This document shows, in pieces, positions 39,792 through 47,860 of a stretch of 64,000 bases of DNA (positions are counted from its first letter, which is position 1; every line of letters starts with the position of its first letter). The stretch is from positions 3,100,001-3,164,000 of the forward strand of contig NZ_CP064939.1 in NCBI RefSeq assembly GCF_015679185.1. Reading direction: 5' to 3'. Source of the DNA: Pedobacter endophyticus (GTDB lineage: Bacteria > Bacteroidota > Bacteroidia > Sphingobacteriales > Sphingobacteriaceae). The notes below the pieces were generated by a model, which searched no databases, was not told where the DNA came from, and worked only from the letters and a program-made list of their open reading frames with translations. Position numbers and translations under genes: made by a program.

Positions 39792-41024
39792 TTAACTTGG
39801 GTTGCTTGGCTTAGGCTTCTTCTTGTGCCAAACCTTTTTCTTTCCGTTATTTCTTGCGTGCTGAGGTTTTTTCTCTTCAACGTGGGTAATCTCCATATTT
39901 GCAATATGCTCTGGCAACGGCATGCGCTGAACGGGTTTTTCAATGAGCTTTTCAATGTTGTCAAACTTGCGCTTATCGCGACCGTTAACCAGGGTAATTG
40001 CCGTTCCTTTGGTTTCTGCCCTCGCCGTTCTCCCTATTCGGTGCACGTAATCTGCCGGGTCGCCGGGAACATCATAATTGATAACCAGATCTACGCCCTC
40101 AACGTCGATACCGCGAGAAAGCACATCGGTTCCGATAATGATCGGCAATCGCTTGTTTTTAAAAGCGAGTAAAACGTCCTCCCGTTCTTTCTGTCCTAAA
40201 TCTGAATGGAAAGCCTCTGCCTTAATTTTTAAGCTTCTAAAAGTTTTGTACAAAGCCTTAACCTTTTCTTTGGTCGAAGCGAAAATAATTGCACTTTTAT
40301 AAGTTTCATCCTTAAAAATATCGGTTAGCAAAGCTTGCTTCTGCTGATCGTGAATGTTGTAGGCTTGTTGATCAATCCCTTCTGCCGGCTTGGCAATAGA
40401 AATCGTAATTTGCTGCGGATGGTTCAAAATGGTGCCTGCCATTTTTCTGATTTTCGGAGCCATTGTGGCCGAAAACAGCAAGGTTTGTCTCTTTTTGGGC
40501 AAATAACTTACAATGCGCATAATGTCATCATAAAAACCCATATCCAACATTCTGTCTGCCTCATCTAAAATTAAATGCTGCAAATGCTCGAGCTTTAAAA
40601 GACCCGACGACAAGTGGGCCATTAAACGGCCGGGAGTTGCAATAATGATATCAACACCATCGCGCATCGAGCGTTTTTGTTGCTCATAGGCCATTCCATC
40701 GCCACCTCCATAAACTGCAAGCGAACTGATATTGGTGAAATAAGCAAGCGCTTCTACCTGTAAATCAATTTGTTGAGCTAGCTCCCTGGTTGGCGCCAGA
40801 ATCAACGTGTTGTTATGTCTGTCTGCAGCCCGGCTAATCTTATCCATCACCGGCAAAAGATAGCTGGCTGTTTTTCCTGTTCCGGTTTGGGCACAGGCAA
40901 TAAGATCGTGATTATCTAAAATTACGGGAATAGCTTGTTCTTGTATGGGAGTAGCGCTTTTGTAACCCATCGCCATCAAACCTTCGTGTAAATCGGGGTT
41001 AAAATTAAAGTCGTTAAAATTCAA
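39792..41024 (-). CDS. DEAD-box RNA helicase (RhlE-like)
   Basis: This 410-residue protein has all core motifs in order: GFxxxTPIQEQAIPVIL Q-motif at about 20-36, AQTGTGKT at 45-52 (Walker A), PTRELAQQ, TPGRL, DEADRMLDMGF, SAT, the GTDVLSRGIDVEGVDLVINY block and HRIGRTARAETKG. A lysine-rich C-terminal tail (KKKVWHKKKPKPSNPS) is likely to help RNA binding. The family remodels RNA structure in ribosome assembly or cold adaptation. It has its own promoter just upstream. Confidence 0.95.
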   Translation of the reverse strand: MNFNDFNFNPDLHEGLMAMGYKSATPIQEQAIPVILDNHDLIACAQTGTGKTASYLLPVMDKISRAADRHNNTLILAPTRELAQQIDLQVEALAYFTNISSLAVYGGGDGMAYEQQKRSMRDGVDIIIATPGRLMAHLSSGLLKLEHLQHLILDEADRMLDMGFYDDIMRIVSYLPKKRQTLLFSATMAPKIRKMAGTILNHPQQITISIAKPAEGIDQQAYNIHDQQKQALLTDIFKDETYKSAIIFASTKEKVKALYKTFRSLKIKAEAFHSDLGQKEREDVLLAFKNKRLPIIIGTDVLSRGIDVEGVDLVINYDVPGDPADYVHRIGRTARAETKGTAITLVNGRDKRKFDNIEKLIEKPVQRMPLPEHIANMEITHVEEKKPQHARNNGKKKVWHKKKPKPSNPS

Positions 41025-41048
41025 TCTGTTATGTTTAATATTTTTTTA

Positions 41049-41080
41049 CAAAAGTACCTTAAAATACCGCCAATAGCAAA
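41049..41080 (-). promoter_or_regulatory. Promoter of the DEAD-box helicase
   Basis: On the minus strand TTTG (41080-41077) and TACTTTTG (41056-41049) are 20 bp apart, close to the Bacteroidota consensus. The -7 element ends 24 nt before the start codon. Confidence 0.65.
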
Positions 41081-41614
41081 TGGCTTGTGAATATCGATTA
41101 GGCGAAATGATTTAGGGCGTATTGTTCGTTCGAATTGCTGCAAACGTCCCGTTCTTCAACGCTGTCATGCGGAGTTTTAATTCCCGCCTGACCGGACGGG
41201 CAGGCGGGCGGTCAATCTCATCTAGTAAAACAAAAAACATTGTCACCCTGAGCGGAGTCGAAGGGCGATGTTTATTTGTTTTTTAATATAGAAAAGGTCT
41301 TCGACTGAGTTTATCTTGAGCGAAGTCGAAAGGCTCAGATCCGATAGCTATCGGATGACACCCGTCGAGCTTAACTAAATGACATTGGGCGGGCAGTGTA
41401 CTACAATTGCCGTTATTTTACAACGTACTGTTTTATACGCTCTTATACGAACGGTCCTCCTGCTGATCCGATAGCTATCGGTAGGGATCTTAATACTAAG
41501 GTTTTAAGATTCCCGCCTGCGCGGGAATGACGGCAAGAATAATCAACGTCACTAATATTGATTTTTTCGATAGAAAATCAAAACTCAGGATGACAAAAGC
41601 CTCGATGTGTACCC
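41081..41614. repeat. Repeat-rich intergenic stretch with CCGATAGCTATCGG palindromes
   Basis: The palindrome CCGATAGCTATCGG occurs at 41341-41354 and 41468-41481 here, and also at 43647-43660 and 54077-54090, with an imperfect copy at 49908-49921. A CCCTGAGCGGAGTCGAAGGG stretch and a CCCGCCTGCGCGGG inverted repeat near 41515 are further elements. No gene is seen in the gap. Confidence 0.8.
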
Positions 41615-41646
41615 AAAAAAGCCCCGATTGAGCGAACAACCGAGGC
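41615..41646 (-). terminator. Terminator of the Hsp20 operon
   Basis: On the minus strand GCCTCGGTTG and CAATCGGGGC form a 10-bp stem with two G-U pairs and a TTCGCT loop, followed by six T. It lies 23 bp after the Hsp20 stop. Confidence 0.8.
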
Positions 41647-41669
41647 ATGGGAAATTATGATAGACAAAA

Positions 41670-42110
41670 CTAATCTACCGCCACATCCTTTGCAGCGATA
41701 TTTGTTTCGGGGTTTTTAGGCAGTATTACCTTTAATATTCCATCTGCGTACCTGGCCGAAATGCTTTCGTGAAGTACTTTCCCGTTTAAGGCAAATGCCC
41801 TTTCAAACGCTCCGTTGCTGTATTCCCTTCGGCTAAACTTTGAAGCAGTATCATCCTCCGTTGGCGTGTAGGAAATAGTCAGCACGTCGTCTTTCGTTAC
41901 CACTTTGAGGTGCGCTTTAATTAAGGCCGGTGCGAAAACGTCAATGATGAAGTTTTCATCTGTTTCCTCAATGTTTGCCGGCACGTGTCTTAGCCCATCC
42001 CAAAACCTATGTTGTGCATATTGGCCAAACCTGCTGCCGTTGCGATGGCCGAACTTGCCGCCTCTGCCCCTATTCATCATGCCTGCATGGCACCTATTTT
42101 CGTTGTACAT
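41670..42110 (-). CDS. Small heat-shock protein, Hsp20/alpha-crystallin family
   Basis: The 146-residue protein has an N-terminal arm rich in Gly, Arg and Asn and an alpha-crystallin domain from about residue 47 to 135: ENFIIDVFAPALIKAHLKVVTKDDVLTISY and the closing strand ISARYADGILKVILPKN with the family A-x-(Y/L)-x-(N/D)-G-(V/I)-L. It keeps unfolding proteins soluble without ATP. It is the last gene of the minus-strand group starting at 43079. The 85-bp gap before it carries an inverted repeat GATCAA/TTGATC but no clear terminator. Confidence 0.93.
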   Translation of the reverse strand: MYNENRCHAGMMNRGRGGKFGHRNGSRFGQYAQHRFWDGLRHVPANIEETDENFIIDVFAPALIKAHLKVVTKDDVLTISYTPTEDDTASKFSRREYSNGAFERAFALNGKVLHESISARYADGILKVILPKNPETNIAAKDVAVD

Positions 42111-42195
42111 TTTTTTTAATTTTAATTTTTATTTAACTCTATTTTCTGGCTGCGCTGATCAACTTTTGATCGTTCATCAAAACACAAATTGCCGT

Positions 42196-42567
42196 TTACA
42201 GCCCACTATATTGCGTTTTCGGAATACCCAATAACCGGGTAATGACGTTTGCGTACGGATAAGCGTCTGAAAAAACTGCGTAGTCGAAATTTAAGCCCCT
42301 AAGCTGTACCGCAATGTCGTCGATAAATTTCATCGGTTCCAGCAATGCTGTAATCAGACCCGATTTCTCGCTTTCTTTCTTATTGAACACATCCGAATCT
42401 TTGCTGTACGATTTGAAATCTGCTCCGATGTTTTCTATAGGTTGTTTAAGCTCATCTGAACCGAAAAACGTGACCTTTTCGCCTCGCGTAATCATTTCGC
42501 TTGCCAAACTTAAGATCGGATTTACATCATTGTCGACCGGGCTGCTTAAAAATAAAACTTGTGACAT
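42196..42567 (-). pseudogene. Truncated GT1-type glycosyltransferase (N-terminal piece)
   Basis: The 123 residues match only the N-terminal Rossmann half of MGT/UGT-type glycosyltransferases: SQVLFLSSPVDNDVNPILSLASEMITRGEKVTFFGS, then IENIGADFKSYSKD and YAVFSDAYPYANVITRLLGIPK. Family proteins are about 400 residues, and the nucleotide-sugar binding half with its C-terminal motif is missing. The frame stops just after the point where a full-length protein would read on. It starts 4 bp after the 42572 gene, so it is still inside the operon. It may be a degenerate gene or a rebuilt short protein. Confidence 0.65.
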
Positions 42568-42571
42568 TTGC

Positions 42572-42805
42572 TTATCGCTTTAAATTGTTTGTGCTATCAA
42601 TTGCTACTACCGAAGTATCAACTGTTCTTCTGTTGCGGCTACTAAATCCTTCGCTCCGATTACGGTTATCGCAATGGTGTTCATGGTAATGTTTGTTTTT
42701 AAAATCTAACCGATCGCGATATCCGTTTTGAACAGCTAATGCATTTAGGCTGTAAAATGTTGCACCTGCAACCGCCAATGCCAATAATATTCTAAATGCT
42801 TTCAT
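42572..42805 (-). CDS. Small secreted hypothetical protein
   Basis: This 77-residue product begins with a hydrophobic leader, FRILLALAVAGATFYSLNALA, that can be a signal peptide or membrane anchor. The remainder is polar and histidine- and asparagine-rich (KHYHEHHCDNRNRSEG). No family was recognised. It sits between two genes with 4-bp gaps on both sides, so it is a genuine operon member. The promoter before 43079 puts it under the ECF-type signal. Confidence 0.6.
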   Translation of the reverse strand: MKAFRILLALAVAGATFYSLNALAVQNGYRDRLDFKNKHYHEHHCDNRNRSEGFSSRNRRTVDTSVVAIDSTNNLKR

Positions 42806-42809
42806 TGTA

Positions 42810-43079
42810 TTAATAATTTATGTCAATCTTCTGAGCCGAACTTTTCCTGTCTATTGTTGCTTTATACCATTGGTTATCTATCGGAACTATTGGTGCAAAG
42901 CTGTCGTTAAACTTTCCGCTCCACCGTTCAAAGCGGCGGCGTCTTCTGGCTCCCAACATCATTTTGAACACGAGCGCTACAACCATTAGCGCAAAAATAA
43001 ACTTGAAGATAAATGGTATAAAGAAAGCGGCTGTACCAAGTACAATCCCAAATCCTATTGCTTTTAATAGCTGTTTCAT
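42810..43079 (-). CDS. Small membrane protein heading the Hsp20 operon
   Basis: The 89-residue protein has one or two hydrophobic helices (IGFGIVLGTAAFFIPFIFKFIFALMVVALVF, residues 7-40), then a very basic stretch ARRRRRFERW and an extended polar tail. No named family was recognised. It is the first gene behind a motif matching the ECF sigma promoter at 43106-43136. A role in envelope stress can be inferred from this and from co-transcription with Hsp20. Confidence 0.65.
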   Translation of the reverse strand: MKQLLKAIGFGIVLGTAAFFIPFIFKFIFALMVVALVFKMMLGARRRRRFERWSGKFNDSFAPIVPIDNQWYKATIDRKSSAQKIDINY

Positions 43080-43105
43080 TTTGTAAGTTGTTGTTATTTA
43101 ATAGG

Positions 43106-43136
43106 GTAGACGGAGCAGATTTATTTTTACTTTAAA
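43106..43136 (-). promoter_or_regulatory. ECF-type promoter before the Hsp20 operon
   Basis: On the minus strand TTTAAAGTAA (43136-43127) and TCCGTCTAC (43114-43106) are 12 bp apart. The same two elements with the same 12-bp spacing stand upstream of the ECF sigma gene at 44898-44928. The -10-like core CGTCTA resembles known ECF promoter elements. It ends 26 nt before the first start codon. Confidence 0.65.
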
Positions 43137-43940
43137 AAATCTGAAAAAAGATCTTAAAAAATTGTTGGCTGAAGCCAAACGGCAATTATTACTGAGTTTG
43201 CAGTTCTTGTAGGGAGGCAGGGGTCTCTTAACCAATCAAAATGCGATAAATGACCGAAACGTGCGACAGATCTTAAACAGACGCTTGTAAGATGCGTCAT
43301 CCTCAGAGGTCAGTTGTTTGAAAACACAAAGGAGTTGGAATGACAGTTTTCAATGCTGTCGCCCTAAGTATTACTATTTTTCAAAAAAATTGATGTCGAA
43401 TGGCGTTTATTATTCTTGCCGTCTTTCCCGCGCAGGCGGTCCCGTACGTACGGGATTAATGCTAAGCCAAGGCCTTTGCTTTCGCTTTAGGATTCCCAAT
43501 TAAATTGGGAATGACGACCGTTCATGGCTAGCGTTAAGTGTCTTGTGGCTTAAAGTTAGATGGCTATCGCTCAAATAAGTACCAAAAGAGGGCGTGTGAG
43601 TGGGCAAGGACGGTAAGGCGTAGGTTGCAGATGCTTTCACGAGAATCCGATAGCTATCGGATCGGGACAGGTTTTTCATCAAATCGTCATTGCGAGGCCG
43701 GGTTTGTGGGAGCTGAAGCAATCTGATTTACGAAATGAGATTGCTTCGTGCCTCGCTACAACGTAGCCCCTTTGGGGCGATGACGATTTTTCTTATTTCT
43801 ATCATTGGTAGCTTGTACCGATAGCTTTTGGATAACGAACGGTCGAAGTAGATGCCCCCACGCCATGGGGTAATAATCGGATCGACTTTCGATATGACCT
43901 GGGCGAAAGAAAAACTCCATTAAGAAGATTTATTCAACAA
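43137..43940. repeat. Repeat-rich intergenic stretch
   Basis: The 43293-43370 part is a copy of the 26013-26082 element. Near 43615-43642 lies GTAGGTTGCAGATGCTTTC, shared with 26171-26189 and, inverted, 49937-49955. A CCGATAGCTATCGG palindrome is at 43647-43660. The 43681-43790 part forms a long interrupted hairpin of AAATCGTCAT and ATGACGATTT with inner GAAGCAATC/GATTGCTTC arms. Short open frames on both strands here are repeat-derived. Confidence 0.8.
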
Positions 43941-43966
43941 AAAAAGCCAGCTGAAAAGCTGGCTTT
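43941..43966 (-). terminator. Terminator of the ECF sigma operon
   Basis: AAAGCCAGCT (43943-43952) and AGCTGGCTTT (43957-43966) form a perfect 10-bp stem with a GAAA tetraloop, followed by T residues on the minus strand. It is just 5 bp downstream of the small membrane protein's stop. Confidence 0.9.
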
Positions 43967-43971
43967 AAATA

Positions 43972-44313
43972 TCAATGGTTTTTGGCTCCCCACCCGCCAC
44001 ATCGGCGTTTGTATTCTTCCTTAAATTTCGCCCTTTCCTCATCGTTCATGCTGTGCCATTTGGAGCGCATGCTCATTGCCTTCTCACGGAAGCGATTGCC
44101 TCCTCCGCCTTTGTTAAAATTACCGAAAAGCAAGCGGCACAAAACCAATAAGCCCAGTGCCTGCCAAAAATTTAACCGACCTGCGTGTGCCACCTCGGGC
44201 AAAATCCAGTTCCACAAGTACATTACAATATAACCCAAGGCTGCAGCAATTAGCGCCACCACGGGTAAAAAGAAAATGAATTTTTTGCCTTTATTAAACT
44301 TTCTGTTCCTCAT
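43972..44313 (-). CDS. Small two-helix membrane protein downstream of ECF sigma
   Basis: The 113-residue product has hydrophobic segments at about 11-34 (FIFFLPVVALIAAALGYIVMYLW) and 46-64, then glycine-rich NKGGGGNRF and a charged tail with SKWHSMNDEERAKFKEEY. No named domain was recognised. It starts 11 bp after the sigma stop and shares its terminator. Location suggests that it acts with the sigma factor, for instance as an unusual membrane-bound regulator, or is its effector. That is inference, since no classical anti-sigma motif is visible. Confidence 0.7.
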   Translation of the reverse strand: MRNRKFNKGKKFIFFLPVVALIAAALGYIVMYLWNWILPEVAHAGRLNFWQALGLLVLCRLLFGNFNKGGGGNRFREKAMSMRSKWHSMNDEERAKFKEEYKRRCGGWGAKNH

Positions 44314-44324
44314 CTTCTGTTTAA

Positions 44325-44876
44325 TTAATAATTTATAAATTCCTGATATAAGTTCTGCAAACGATTACGCAGATGCTTCACTGCGTAACCTTTTCTTGAT
44401 ATTAAGGTTTTGATATTTTCGCCCGTTTCATCGGCCAGTTCCTGAAAAGTTCTGTCTTCGAGTTCATTTTGAACGAAAACATAGCGCTGGTTTTCGGGCA
44501 ATTCCTGCAAAGCTAAAAACAACTGATCCCAGAAAAGTTTTTTCAAACTCTCCTCTTCGGGCGAGTACGATTCTGCCAGCAAGATCTCACGAAAATTAAT
44601 CTCGCCATCTTCATCTTCGTAGCTCAAATCTTCAATCAGCACATCTTTTTGTTTCCTGTACCGATCGGTAATTTTATTGCGGGCTACACGGTATAGCCAC
44701 CCGCCAATTTGCTCAATAGCCCCGGCCTCGGGCTGGTTACTTAACTGGTACCATACATCCTGCAAAATATCTTCCGCATCCTCATCTGTATTCACCCGTC
44801 CCCGAATGAAACTGAATAAGCGTTTACCATAATCGGCAACTGTTGAAATAATATTTTGAGGTTCGTCTGTTGGCAC
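44325..44876 (-). CDS. ECF-type RNA polymerase sigma factor
   Basis: This 183-residue protein has sigma region 2 (RLFSFIRGRVNTDEDAEDILQDVWYQL, then WLYRVARNKITDRYRKQK) and region 4 (LPENQRYVFVQNELEDRTFQELADETGENIKTLISRKGYAVKHLRNRL). Region 3 is absent, as expected for ECF factors. Its own upstream sequence holds TTTAAAGTAA-N12-TCCGTTTAC, matched before the Hsp20 operon, so it probably activates both. An acidic insert (EDLSYEDEDGEINF) lies between regions 2 and 4. Confidence 0.93.
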   Translation of the reverse strand: MPTDEPQNIISTVADYGKRLFSFIRGRVNTDEDAEDILQDVWYQLSNQPEAGAIEQIGGWLYRVARNKITDRYRKQKDVLIEDLSYEDEDGEINFREILLAESYSPEEESLKKLFWDQLFLALQELPENQRYVFVQNELEDRTFQELADETGENIKTLISRKGYAVKHLRNRLQNLYQEFINY

Positions 44877-44897
44877 TAAGTCTTATTTATTAAACCA

Positions 44898-44928
44898 GTA
44901 AACGGATGAAGATCAATATTACTTTAAA
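44898..44928 (-). promoter_or_regulatory. ECF-type promoter before the sigma gene (autoregulation)
   Basis: On the minus strand TTTAAAGTAA (44928-44919) and TCCGTTTAC (44906-44898) are 12 bp apart. The element differs from the one before the Hsp20 operon by one base in the -10 part. It ends 21 nt before the sigma start codon. Confidence 0.65.
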
Positions 44929-45022
44929 TTTTCTTTATTTTTTTTGAAAAGCGATCGAACGAACATTTATCGTTCATTTTGATCAAGGAAGATTGATTGG
45001 CGAGCGAGAAATGTTAACGCAT

Positions 45023-45077
45023 AAAAAAACAGCTCCGACAATTTCTTCTACCATGGTAAAAAAAATTTCGAAGCTGT
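45023..45077 (-). terminator. Terminator of the VWA/DUF4197 operon
   Basis: On the minus strand ACAGCTTCGAAATTTT and its imperfect partner ending GGAGCTGT form a long hairpin with a CATG loop, followed by seven T. It starts 27 bp past the DUF4197 stop. Confidence 0.65.
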
Positions 45078-45103
45078 ATACTTATCTCAATTGAGAATGG
45101 TCT

Positions 45104-45862
45104 TTATCCCTTTTTTTTATCAGCGTAACCAAACACTTTTTGCAGCAGCGTTGAACTCCGCGAACTCAGGTTATCACGTATTTTTAGTTCTTCTTTTGCT
45201 ACCTCGACAAATAAACCGTCGATTGCTTTTTGCGTAACATAAGCTGTTAAGTCGGTGTTTACAGGTTTAACCAAAGGCAACCGATTGTATTGGTTAGTTA
45301 AGTCGCTGTAATATTTTGTGGCATTCACTTTATTTAGGCTTGCAGCCACTATCGGACTAAATTTTTGGCTAAGTTGCGCTGTAGTAACGCGTTTAAAATA
45401 TGCTGTCGCGGCATCCTTGTTTCCTAAAAGGATATTGGTCGCATCAGTTAAGGTCATTTGTTTAATGGCCGATATAAAGATCGGCTTCGCCTCTGTGGCC
45501 GCGTCTTCGGCAGCGCGATTCAAACTCACAATCACATTATCGCAAAGCTTATTAAAACCGATGCTGCGCAGTGTTTTCTCTACCTTTTGGGCTTCGGGCG
45601 GCATTAAAATTTTGACAGCCAAATTTCCAAGAAATCCATCCTTTACCGAAAGCCTGTCCGCACCTGCAGAAACCCCAATTTGCAGCGCTTCCTTAATCCC
45701 TTGCCCAATTTCCAGTGTCGACGGTGTTCCGGATGCACTGGTTTTAGTGGTTTTTTCCGTTACCTTTTTAAAGATATCACTGAGTTTGATTTGGGCCTGC
45801 GTATTCAGGTTGGTAAATAATAAAAGTACAAATGCGGCAGATAGAAAACTAATTTTTTTCAT
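45104..45862 (-). CDS. DUF4197-family protein
   Basis: This 252-residue protein has a signal peptide (FVLLLFTNLNTQAQ) and then the DUF4197 pattern: IKEALQIGVSAGADRLSVKDGFLGN, ILMPPEAQKVEKTLRSIG, FISAIKQMTLTDATNILLGNKDAATAYFK and the final AIDGLFVEVAKEELKIRDNLSSRSSTLLQKVFG. Members are periplasmic or outer-membrane-associated helical proteins of unknown function. The start overlaps the end of the VWA gene by 14 bp, so translation is coupled. Confidence 0.92.
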   Translation of the reverse strand: MKKISFLSAAFVLLLFTNLNTQAQIKLSDIFKKVTEKTTKTSASGTPSTLEIGQGIKEALQIGVSAGADRLSVKDGFLGNLAVKILMPPEAQKVEKTLRSIGFNKLCDNVIVSLNRAAEDAATEAKPIFISAIKQMTLTDATNILLGNKDAATAYFKRVTTAQLSQKFSPIVAASLNKVNATKYYSDLTNQYNRLPLVKPVNTDLTAYVTQKAIDGLFVEVAKEELKIRDNLSSRSSTLLQKVFGYADKKKG

Positions 45863-47762
45863 TAATGAGGGGTTTATCTTTTATGCTAAGCAAATCTTTT
45901 GCCATAAGTCTGGCCGATTTTACTACGCTCAAAAATTCGGAACGATAGCCTTCTTTGTCCTTGCCTTTTGCATTTTCGGCCAGCGTTATTACCTGCTCAA
46001 AGGTAGCATTTTGTTTGAACGAAGAGTTTCTTAAAATCATACCAAATTCTGCAACCGCAGCAGCGAACCTAAAATTATCGGTAGTAGTGCCAAAGCCCAG
46101 TGCATTGTCGGTAACACCTTTAGTTAACAATTTGCTTATACTGCCTTTAGGGTCCTTGTAGCGAAGTTTAACCGTCAACATTTCGCCGGCGAAGCTACCA
46201 TTGGATGGACTATTTTTCTGATATTTCAATTCATCAACATTTCCCGACAGTACATCTTTTGCGCCAACAGGAATAATTTCATATAAAGCGGTAACCGTAT
46301 GTCCGGAGCCAATTTCGCCGGCATCTTTTTTATCGTCGTTAAAATCTTCTTTATCAAGCAGGCGGTTTTCGTATCCAATTAAACGGTAAGACTGAACTTT
46401 GGCCGGGTTAAACTCTATTTGCAACTTCACATCCTTTGCCACTGTAAATAAGGTTCCTCCAAATTCGTTTACCAGAACTTTTCTGGCTTCGCTCAAATTG
46501 TCGATGTAAGCGTAATTCCCATTGCCCTTGTCGGCCAGTATCTCCATTTTACTATCTTTGTAGTTCCCCATTCCATAGCCCAGCACAGTTAAAAATATGC
46601 CGCTTTTTCTTTTTTCTTCAATGAGGCTTTGCATTTCAGCATCACTATTGGCACCCACGTTAAAATCGCCGTCAGTAGCCAGAATTACGCGGTTGTTTCC
46701 GTTTTTAACAAAATTTTCGCCGGCAATTTTATAAGCCAACTGAATTCCTTCGCCGCCCGCTGTCGAGCCACCTGCACGCAGTTTATCAAGCGCATCTTTA
46801 ATCCTGGTTTTTTCATCGCCGCTTGTGGCTGGCAAAACCACGCCCGAGCTGCCGGCATACACTACAATCGCCACCTTATCCTTTGCCCTCAACTGGTTTG
46901 TTAACAGCTTAAAAGACGAAATAAGCAAAGGCAATTTATTTTGATCTTGCATAGAGCCCGAAACATCAATCAGAAACACAAGATTAGATGCAGGCAAGTT
47001 ATCCGTTGGAATTGTTTTAGCTTGCAATCCAATTTGCACTAATCTGTGCTCCTTGTTCCATGGCGCCGCAGCAATTTCGGTGATAATGTTTACAGGTGCA
47101 TCGCCCTTTGGCTGTTCATAGTCGTAATCAAAGTAATTGATCATCTCTTCTATTCTCACCGCATCGGTTGGCGGAAGGGCGCCACCATTTACAAACCTTC
47201 TAACATTTGCATACGATGCGGCATCAACATCAATCGAAAATGTAGAAAGCGGATCGCTTTGGGCTTTATGAAATGCGTTTTCAGCAATTTTTGCATAACT
47301 TTCCTGGCTCGGAACCGCGTAAATCCTCGGTTTATAGCCCCCAATTATCGAAATACCGGCAACTCTGCCTTGCATGGGAGCATAGCCCCGCACGGTAGAA
47401 ACCGCCCCTGTAACAACCTTTCTGTTTTGCGCCGCGTAACCAACAACAACGAGCTCTTCAAGCGAACGCGAATCGGCAATGAGTTTAACATGGTAGTTTT
47501 TTGCTTTTCCAATCTTGACTACCTGCGATACAAAACCAATATGCGAAATCCTTAATTCGGTGTCCTGATCTGTTACCTTGATGCTAAATTCGCCGTTGGT
47601 GTTTGTCGTTACCATTTGCTTGCTTTGCACTGTAGCCACAACGGCTCCGGGCAGCGCAACATTTCCATCGGTAACGGTCCCGGTAATTAGGCGTGTTGTG
47701 CCTGGCTTAAAGCTCATTAGTATAAGCAATGCGGTTAAGGATAAAAGTAGCTTTTTCATCAT
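45849..47762 (-). CDS. YfbK-type VWA protein with carboxypeptidase-regulatory and SusC-box-like N-terminus
   Basis: The 637-residue product has a signal peptide and a carboxypeptidase-D regulatory-like domain (about 24-95: TGTVTDGNVALPGAVVATV). Next is LEELVVVGYAAQNRKVVTGA at about 101-120 and MQGRVAGISIIGG, which copies the SusC box and the start of a SusC plug. The YfbK N-terminal region (FSIDVDAASYANVRRFVNGG) and a VWA domain with the MIDAS motif DVSGSM near 266 follow, then the DUF3520-type end. It is secreted and probably binds proteins at the surface. It stands divergent from the second ECF sigma gene. Confidence 0.9.
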   Translation of the reverse strand: MMKKLLLSLTALLILMSFKPGTTRLITGTVTDGNVALPGAVVATVQSKQMVTTNTNGEFSIKVTDQDTELRISHIGFVSQVVKIGKAKNYHVKLIADSRSLEELVVVGYAAQNRKVVTGAVSTVRGYAPMQGRVAGISIIGGYKPRIYAVPSQESYAKIAENAFHKAQSDPLSTFSIDVDAASYANVRRFVNGGALPPTDAVRIEEMINYFDYDYEQPKGDAPVNIITEIAAAPWNKEHRLVQIGLQAKTIPTDNLPASNLVFLIDVSGSMQDQNKLPLLISSFKLLTNQLRAKDKVAIVVYAGSSGVVLPATSGDEKTRIKDALDKLRAGGSTAGGEGIQLAYKIAGENFVKNGNNRVILATDGDFNVGANSDAEMQSLIEEKRKSGIFLTVLGYGMGNYKDSKMEILADKGNGNYAYIDNLSEARKVLVNEFGGTLFTVAKDVKLQIEFNPAKVQSYRLIGYENRLLDKEDFNDDKKDAGEIGSGHTVTALYEIIPVGAKDVLSGNVDELKYQKNSPSNGSFAGEMLTVKLRYKDPKGSISKLLTKGVTDNALGFGTTTDNFRFAAAVAEFGMILRNSSFKQNATFEQVITLAENAKGKDKEGYRSEFLSVVKSARLMAKDLLSIKDKPLINEKN

Positions 47763-47860
47763 GTTAATTTTAGGAATGATGGAGTTACCACTGCTTTTCC
47801 ATATCGATACTCGAAAATATTTTTTATACTTGAGGATAATTTGTTAGAGCTACACAGTTT

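Noticed and set aside
43318-43726. Several 60-70-codon open frames on both strands
   Set aside because: They lie across repeat elements and palindromes shared with other intergenic spots.
45318-46034. 238-codon open frame on the plus strand
   Set aside because: It is the antisense shadow of the DUF4197 and VWA genes, both of which have clear family motifs.
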